Positions 59,929 through 64,000 of a DNA stretch of 64,000 nucleotides are shown here, in pieces (the stretch's first letter is position 1; the number at the start of each line of letters is the position of its first letter). A program made the position numbers and the translations under genes. The DNA comes from Pseudomonas nitroreducens (GTDB taxonomy: Bacteria; Pseudomonadota; Gammaproteobacteria; Pseudomonadales; Pseudomonadaceae). The notes below the pieces were generated by a model, which was not told the origin of the DNA, did no database searches, and was given only the letters and a program-made list of their open reading frames with translations. The stretch covers positions 101,675 to 165,674 of the forward strand of contig NZ_JACHLI010000016.1 of the NCBI RefSeq assembly GCF_014204515.1, read 5' to 3'.

Positions 59929-59979
59929 GGGAGTCCGGGGTCGATGGGCGGTGTATACCGCTCATCGGCCCTGGCTCCC
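59929..59979 (+). other. Long hairpin between rpsO and pnp
   Basis: A stem of more than 20 pairs with several G-U pairs joins GGGAG...GGGCGGTG to TACCGCTC...CTCCC. In E. coli an equivalent structure is cut by RNase III and lets PNPase control its own synthesis. It may also act as the rpsO terminator. Confidence 0.7.
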
Positions 59980-60072
59980 GGCTTTCTCGCTTTTACAGGG
60001 AATGAAAACGGGTCCGACTCCCGGCATTTCCACCATTTCCCCCAAGGCAACTAAAGCGAAGGTAGAGAAACC

Positions 60073-62178
60073 GTGAACCCGGTAACCAAGAAATTCCAGT
60101 TCGGTCAGTCGACCGTCACCCTCGAGACTGGCCGCATCGCCCGCCAGGCCACCGGCGCTGTCCTGGTCACCATGGACGACGTCACCGTGCTCTGCACCGT
60201 GGTGGGCGCCAAGCAGGCCGACCCGAGCAAGAGCTTCTTCCCGCTCTCCGTGCACTACCAGGAGAAGACCTACGCAGCCGGCCGCATCCCCGGTGGTTTC
60301 TTCAAGCGTGAAGGCCGTCCTTCCGAGAAGGAAACCCTGACCTCGCGCCTGATCGACCGTCCGATCCGTCCGCTGTTCCCGGAAGGCTTCATGAACGAAG
60401 TGCAGGTCGTCTGCACCGTCGTTTCCACCAACAAGAAGTCCGATCCGGACATCGCTGCCATGATCGGCACCTCCGCCGCCCTGGCGATCTCCGGCATTCC
60501 GTTCGCCGGCCCGATCGGTGCAGCCCGCGTTGGCTTCCACCCGGAAATCGGCTACATCCTCAACCCGACCTACGAGCAGCAGCAGAGCTCCAGCCTCGAC
60601 ATGGTCGTGGCCGGTACCTCCGACGCCGTGCTGATGGTTGAATCCGAAGCCGACGAGCTGACCGAAGACCAGATGCTGGGCGCCGTTCTGTTCGCCCACG
60701 AAGAATTCCAGGCGGTTATCCGCGCTGTTGCCGAACTGGCCACCGAAGCCGGCAAGCCGACCTGGAACTGGTCCGCTCCGGTCGAGAACACCGCTCTGGT
60801 CAACACCATCAAGGCCGAGTTCGGTGCTGCCATCTCCGAGGCTTACACCATCACCATCAAGCAGGATCGCTACGCGGCCCTGGACGCCCTGCGCGAAGAG
60901 ATCGTCGCCAAGTTCGCCGGTGAAGGCGAAGGCCAGTTCTCCGCTGGTGAAGTCAAGGAAGTCTTCGGTCTGCTGGAATACCGCACCGTTCGCGAGAACA
61001 TCGTCAACGGCAAGCCGCGTATCGACGGCCGCGACACCCGCACCGTACGCCCGCTGCGTATCGAAGTCGGCGTACTGGGCAAGACCCACGGTTCGGCGCT
61101 GTTCACCCGTGGCGAAACCCAGGCCCTGGTCGTTGCCACCCTCGGCACCGCCCGTGATGCGCAGCTGCTGGACACCCTGGAAGGCGAGCGCAAAGACCCC
61201 TTCATGCTGCACTACAACTTCCCGCCGTTCTCGGTAGGCGAGTGTGGCCGCATGGGCAGCGCTGGTCGTCGTGAAATCGGCCACGGCCGTCTGGCCCGTC
61301 GCAGCGTCGCGGCCATGCTGCCGACCCAGGACGAGTTCCCCTACACCATCCGTGTGGTTTCCGAGATCACCGAGTCCAACGGCTCCAGCTCCATGGCTTC
61401 GGTCTGCGGCGCTTCCCTGGCTCTGATGGACGCCGGTGTACCGGTCAAGGCGCCGGTTGCCGGTATCGCCATGGGCCTGGTGAAGGAAGGCGAGAAGTTC
61501 GCCATCCTGACCGACATCCTGGGTGACGAAGACCACCTGGGCGACATGGACTTCAAGGTCGCCGGTACCGACAAGGGCGTTACCGCCCTGCAGATGGACA
61601 TCAAGATCAACGGCATCACCGAAGAGATCATGGAGATCGCCCTGGGCCAGGCCCTGGAAGCTCGCCTGAACATCCTCGGCCAGATGAACCAGATCATCGC
61701 CGCTCCGCGCGCCGAGCTGTCGGAAAACGCTCCGACCATGATCCAGATGAAGATCGACACCGACAAGATCCGCGACGTCATCGGCAAGGGCGGCGCCACC
61801 ATTCGCAGCATCTGCGAAGAGACCAAGGCTTCGATCGACATCGAAGACGATGGCAGCGTGAAGATCTACGGCGAAACCAAGGAAGCTGCCGAGGCCGCCA
61901 AGCAGCGCGTCCTGGGTATCACCGCGGAAGCCGAGATCGGCAAGATCTACGTCGGCAAGGTCGAGCGCATCGTGGACTTCGGTGCCTTCGTCAACATCCT
62001 GCCGGGCAAGGATGGTCTGGTGCACATCTCGCAGATCAGCGACAAGCGCATCGACAAGGTCACCGACGTTCTGCAGGAAGGCCAGGAAGTCAAAGTCCTG
62101 GTTCTGGACGTCGACAACCGTGGCCGCATCAAGCTGTCCATCAAGGACGTCGCCGCTGCTGAAGCCTCTGGCGTGTAA
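60073..62178 (+). CDS. pnp: Polyribonucleotide nucleotidyltransferase (PNPase)
   Basis: The 701-residue exoribonuclease is a trimer with two RNase PH domains per chain (the catalytic one holds GRMGSAGRREIGHGRLARR and the later FAILTDILGDEDHLGDMDFK). A KH domain follows (VIGKGGATIRSICEETKASIDIEDDG, about 563-590), then an S1 domain (GKIYVGKVERIVDFGAFVNILPGKDGLVHISQI). It degrades mRNA from the 3' end and is part of the degradosome. Start is GTG at 60073. A strong terminator follows. Confidence 0.98.
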   Translation: MNPVTKKFQFGQSTVTLETGRIARQATGAVLVTMDDVTVLCTVVGAKQADPSKSFFPLSVHYQEKTYAAGRIPGGFFKREGRPSEKETLTSRLIDRPIRPLFPEGFMNEVQVVCTVVSTNKKSDPDIAAMIGTSAALAISGIPFAGPIGAARVGFHPEIGYILNPTYEQQQSSSLDMVVAGTSDAVLMVESEADELTEDQMLGAVLFAHEEFQAVIRAVAELATEAGKPTWNWSAPVENTALVNTIKAEFGAAISEAYTITIKQDRYAALDALREEIVAKFAGEGEGQFSAGEVKEVFGLLEYRTVRENIVNGKPRIDGRDTRTVRPLRIEVGVLGKTHGSALFTRGETQALVVATLGTARDAQLLDTLEGERKDPFMLHYNFPPFSVGECGRMGSAGRREIGHGRLARRSVAAMLPTQDEFPYTIRVVSEITESNGSSSMASVCGASLALMDAGVPVKAPVAGIAMGLVKEGEKFAILTDILGDEDHLGDMDFKVAGTDKGVTALQMDIKINGITEEIMEIALGQALEARLNILGQMNQIIAAPRAELSENAPTMIQMKIDTDKIRDVIGKGGATIRSICEETKASIDIEDDGSVKIYGETKEAAEAAKQRVLGITAEAEIGKIYVGKVERIVDFGAFVNILPGKDGLVHISQISDKRIDKVTDVLQEGQEVKVLVLDVDNRGRIKLSIKDVAAAEASGV

Positions 62179-62194
62179 GCGATCGGTGAAATGA

Positions 62195-62224
62195 AAGAGG
62201 GCCCCTTGCGGGCCCTCTTTTTTT
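62195..62224 (+). terminator. Terminator of pnp
   Basis: AAAGAGGGCCC and GGGCCCTCTTT pair over a 4-5-base loop and end in seven T, 17 bases past the pnp stop. Confidence 0.95.
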
Positions 62225-62272
62225 GCCTGGAGAATGCGCCATTCGCCGATCTCGCTCCAAGGATGCCCCGAG

Positions 62273-63691
62273 ATGGACAAGCGTTACTGCCACTACCACA
62301 GCGCCCAGCCCGCGACCTGGCATTGCCAGCCTTGCGAGCGTCATTACGGCGACTGCTGCATTCCCCTCAATGCCGACGCTCCGGAGTACGCGCCGGCGTG
62401 CCCGCTGTGCCGTGGCCATCTGCGCTTCCTCGGCGCGGCAAATACCGCGCAACCCTTCTGGGAGCGCCTGCCGAAGTTCTTCGCCTACGCCTTCCAGACC
62501 GGTCCGCTGGCCTTCTGTGCCTTGCTGGCCCTGGCCTGTGTGTTCATGCCGAAGATCTTCCTGCTGTGGATCGCGCTGCTCAGCGTGGCGACCAAGTACC
62601 TGCACAGCGTGATCGAAGCGGCGAGCTTCGGCGGCCAGGACGCCCCCGGCCTGCTGGAGGCCTTCAGTGCCGACAGCCTGCGCACCTTCTTCCAGCAACT
62701 GGCGGTGTTCCTGATCGCCCTGGTGCTGCTGTGGATCGCGGCGGACTTCCACAGCGAGGCGATCTACTGGGCGGTCAATATCGCCATCATGCTGGTGCTG
62801 CCGGCGAGCATCATCCGCCTGTCCCTGGACAAGAGCCTGGGGGCGGCGCTCAGCCCTGCCGAGGTGGGCCAGGTGATCGCCGCCATGGGCTGGCGCTACC
62901 TGATCCTCTGTGTGTTCCTGTTCATCCTCTGGCAATCGCCCACCTACGTGGGCTGGCTGCTGTCCCACGGCCTGCCGCGGGTGGTGATGGTGCCAGTGGT
63001 GGCGGCGCTGACCGGTTATTTCAGCGTGGTGATGTGCGCCATGATGGGCTATGCGGTGTTCCAGTATCAGGGCGAGCTGGGCTACGTGTCGGCCGGCGAG
63101 GATGCGCCTGCCGGGTTTGCCGCGCCGGAATGGCATCGCCGCAAGGCGTTGGCCGAGGCCGAGGTGCGGGTCAAGGAAGGGCAGACCGGCGCCGCCCTGG
63201 AGATCCTGCTGGCAGCCCTGCGCGAAGGCCGCCAGGACCTCAAGCTCAACGAGCGCTACCACCAGTTGCTGTTCGCCACCCACGATCGGGCGGAATGCCT
63301 GAACCACCTGCCGCACTACCTGGCGCTGGCCAGCCGGCTCAATCCGCAGCTGGCCGCCAATGCCTTCCTCAATGCCCGACAGCTGCAGGCCGACTACCTG
63401 CCGGAGGACCCTTCGGTCTGCGAACGCCTGGCCGAGGTCCTGCTGCAGCGGCACAAGGCGCGCGAAGGCCTGAGCCTGCTGCGCAACCTGCACAAGCGCT
63501 TCCCGGACTATCCCGGCATTCCCCGCGCCTACCTGCTCGCCGCGCGCGGCTTCTCCGAGGAGCTCGGGCAGGTCGAGCCGGCCCAGCAGTTGCTGGCGTT
63601 CATCCGCCAGCGCTACCCGGCGTTCGAGCAGATGGGCGAAGTGGTTCAACTCGAAGCGGTGCTGGCCAAGTTGGGCAAAAAGTCCGGATGA
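62273..63691 (+). CDS. Zinc-ribbon membrane protein with C-terminal helical repeats, unknown function
   Basis: The 472-residue protein begins with a Cys/His cluster (C6, H9, C18, C21, C28, C29, C43, C46) of B-box or zinc-ribbon type, in CHYHSAQPATWHCQPCERHYGDCC. Four to six transmembrane segments follow between about 75 and 270 (GPLAFCALLALACVFMPKIFLLW, LAVFLIALVLLWIAADF, VVMVPVVAALTGYFSVVMCAMMGYAVF). The last 190 residues are helical and TPR-like (EVRVKEGQTGAALEILLAALREGRQDLKLNERYHQLL, LLQRHKAREGLSLLRNL). The start at 62273 has AAGGA upstream. It is preceded by a terminator, so it is its own unit. I know no function. Confidence 0.8.
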   Translation: MDKRYCHYHSAQPATWHCQPCERHYGDCCIPLNADAPEYAPACPLCRGHLRFLGAANTAQPFWERLPKFFAYAFQTGPLAFCALLALACVFMPKIFLLWIALLSVATKYLHSVIEAASFGGQDAPGLLEAFSADSLRTFFQQLAVFLIALVLLWIAADFHSEAIYWAVNIAIMLVLPASIIRLSLDKSLGAALSPAEVGQVIAAMGWRYLILCVFLFILWQSPTYVGWLLSHGLPRVVMVPVVAALTGYFSVVMCAMMGYAVFQYQGELGYVSAGEDAPAGFAAPEWHRRKALAEAEVRVKEGQTGAALEILLAALREGRQDLKLNERYHQLLFATHDRAECLNHLPHYLALASRLNPQLAANAFLNARQLQADYLPEDPSVCERLAEVLLQRHKAREGLSLLRNLHKRFPDYPGIPRAYLLAARGFSEELGQVEPAQQLLAFIRQRYPAFEQMGEVVQLEAVLAKLGKKSG

Positions 63692-63695
63692 AGAT

Positions 63696-63710
63696 CATGC
63701 AACTTGCATG
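63696..63710. promoter_or_regulatory. Perfect palindrome upstream of a sigma-54 promoter
   Basis: CATGCAACTTGCATG is a perfect inverted repeat with a central C, about 100 bases upstream of the sigma-54 promoter at 63807. The position suits an enhancer-binding protein site. A weaker copy, TGCAAACTGCA, lies at about 63729-63739. Confidence 0.45.
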
Positions 63711-63806
63711 AAGCGCAACGGCGGGCTGTGCAAACTGCAAGCGGGGCGGGAGTTTGATTAAATTGTAAGTTGCTGATTTAAAAGGTTTTTACTGAATTCA
63801 AAAAGC

Positions 63807-63821
63807 TGGCACAGGCCTTGC
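63807..63821 (+). promoter_or_regulatory. Sigma-54 (RpoN) promoter
   Basis: TGGCACAGGCCTTGC is an exact match to the -24/-12 core TGGCAC-N5-TTGC. The start is expected near 63833, about 55 bases before a 26-codon ORF. The AT-rich stretch just upstream could bind IHF. Confidence 0.8.
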
Positions 63822-63887
63822 GATAGTCCTTGTGCAACTGCTGCCAGGCACGGGCCGCAGTTTTCCAATAATTCAGGAGAAATCGCC

Positions 63888-63968
63888 ATGAAACGTTTCA
63901 ACAAACGTAAGCGCTTGATTGACGACGTCCTTGCGATGCGAGTAGGCGCAGTTACTCAGTCGCGTTGA
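63888..63968 (+). CDS. Sigma-54-associated 26-residue small ORF
   Basis: An ORF of 26 codons opens MKRFNKRKRLIDD and ends VGAVTQSR before TGA. The N-terminal half is strongly basic (seven Lys/Arg in the first ten residues). CAGGAG eight bases before the ATG is a good ribosome site, and a sigma-54 promoter lies about 55 bases upstream. The last 17 bases overlap the 3' end of a minus-strand gene. It could be a small protein, a leader peptide, or part of a regulatory RNA. I do not recognise it. Confidence 0.5.
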   Translation: MKRFNKRKRLIDDVLAMRVGAVTQSR

Positions 63969-64000
63969 GGATCCAGGGCAGCAGGGCTTCATAGTCCTCG
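63952..64000 (-). CDS. C-terminal end of a minus-strand gene (partial)
   Basis: Reading in from the right edge on the minus strand gives the codons for EDYEALLPWILNATE followed by TAA, with codon choices typical of this genome (GAG, GAC, CTG, ATC, CTC, GCG). Only 15 residues are inside the window. The protein cannot be identified. It converges on the small ORF and overlaps its last 17 bases. Confidence 0.5.
   Translation of the reverse strand, partial: EDYEALLPWILNATE

Noticed and set aside
59962..62280. A 772-codon frame antisense to pnp
   Set aside because: pnp is complete and highly conserved; the antisense frame has no ribosome site or domain.
63711..63760. A CrcZ-like small RNA after the sigma-54 promoter
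   Set aside because: CrcZ carries repeated AAYAAYAA motifs and lies next to cbrB and pcnB; neither is seen here.

Overview
The window is a piece of a Pseudomonas chromosome, most likely from the P. aeruginosa lineage (with relatives such as P. nitroreducens, P. citronellolis and P. knackmussii) rather than P. aeruginosa PAO1 itself. The evidence is high-GC coding with strong third-position G/C, a tmRNA whose tag reads ANDDNYALAA, and a gene order from about 19.4 kb to 62.2 kb that follows the order I know from PAO1 (PA4777 pmrB down to PA4740 pnp) almost gene for gene. The wecC/glycosyltransferase block and the ssrA gene to its left are not neighbours of pmrAB in PAO1.

Region 1 (1-12,970, + strand) is a surface-polysaccharide locus. 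It holds wecC (UDP-ManNAc dehydrogenase), two GT4 glycosyltransferases, two very large glycosyltransferase-like proteins, a heparinase II/III-like lyase, an alpha/beta hydrolase, a lipoprotein and a membrane protein that joins an ABC-exporter-like membrane domain to a degenerate kinase fold. Most genes from 4,070 to 10,660 are translationally coupled, and the 8.3-12 kb part looks AT-richer than its surroundings. It ends against the 3' end of ssrA.

Region 2 (13,045-18,848, - strand) holds tmRNA, a DJ-1/PfpI protein, a CaCA-type antiporter behind a yybP-ykoY (Mn2+) riboswitch, and a single-chain acyl-CoA carboxylase.

Region 3 (19,026-31,120) contains the polyamine/polymyxin-resistance operon speD2-speE2-DUF155-pmrA-pmrB with a PmrA box in front. 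Next to it is the lactate operon lldP-lldD-lldE with its divergent regulator lldR and a perfect palindromic operator.

Region 4 (31,196-41,764) holds smpB, ratA-rnfH, bamE, fur, recN (LexA box), grpE-dnaK-dnaJ (sigma-32 promoter), dapB and carA. Region 5 (41,791-52,790) holds a LysE exporter, carB, greA, a DUF4149 gene, yhbY, rlmE, ftsH, folP, glmM and tpiA. Region 6 (52,793-62,224) is the secG-tRNA-Leu, tRNA-fMet-rimP-nusA-infB-rbfA-truB-rpsO-pnp block, equivalent to the E. coli metY-nusA-infB-pnp operon.

The right end (62,273-64,000) holds a zinc-ribbon membrane protein, then a strong sigma-54 promoter match with an upstream palindrome in front of a 26-codon ORF, and the C-terminal end of a minus-strand gene that runs out of the window. 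The least explained parts are the polysaccharide locus, especially the membrane-pseudokinase fusion, and the sigma-54-driven small ORF. No CRISPR array, insertion sequence or integrase was seen.
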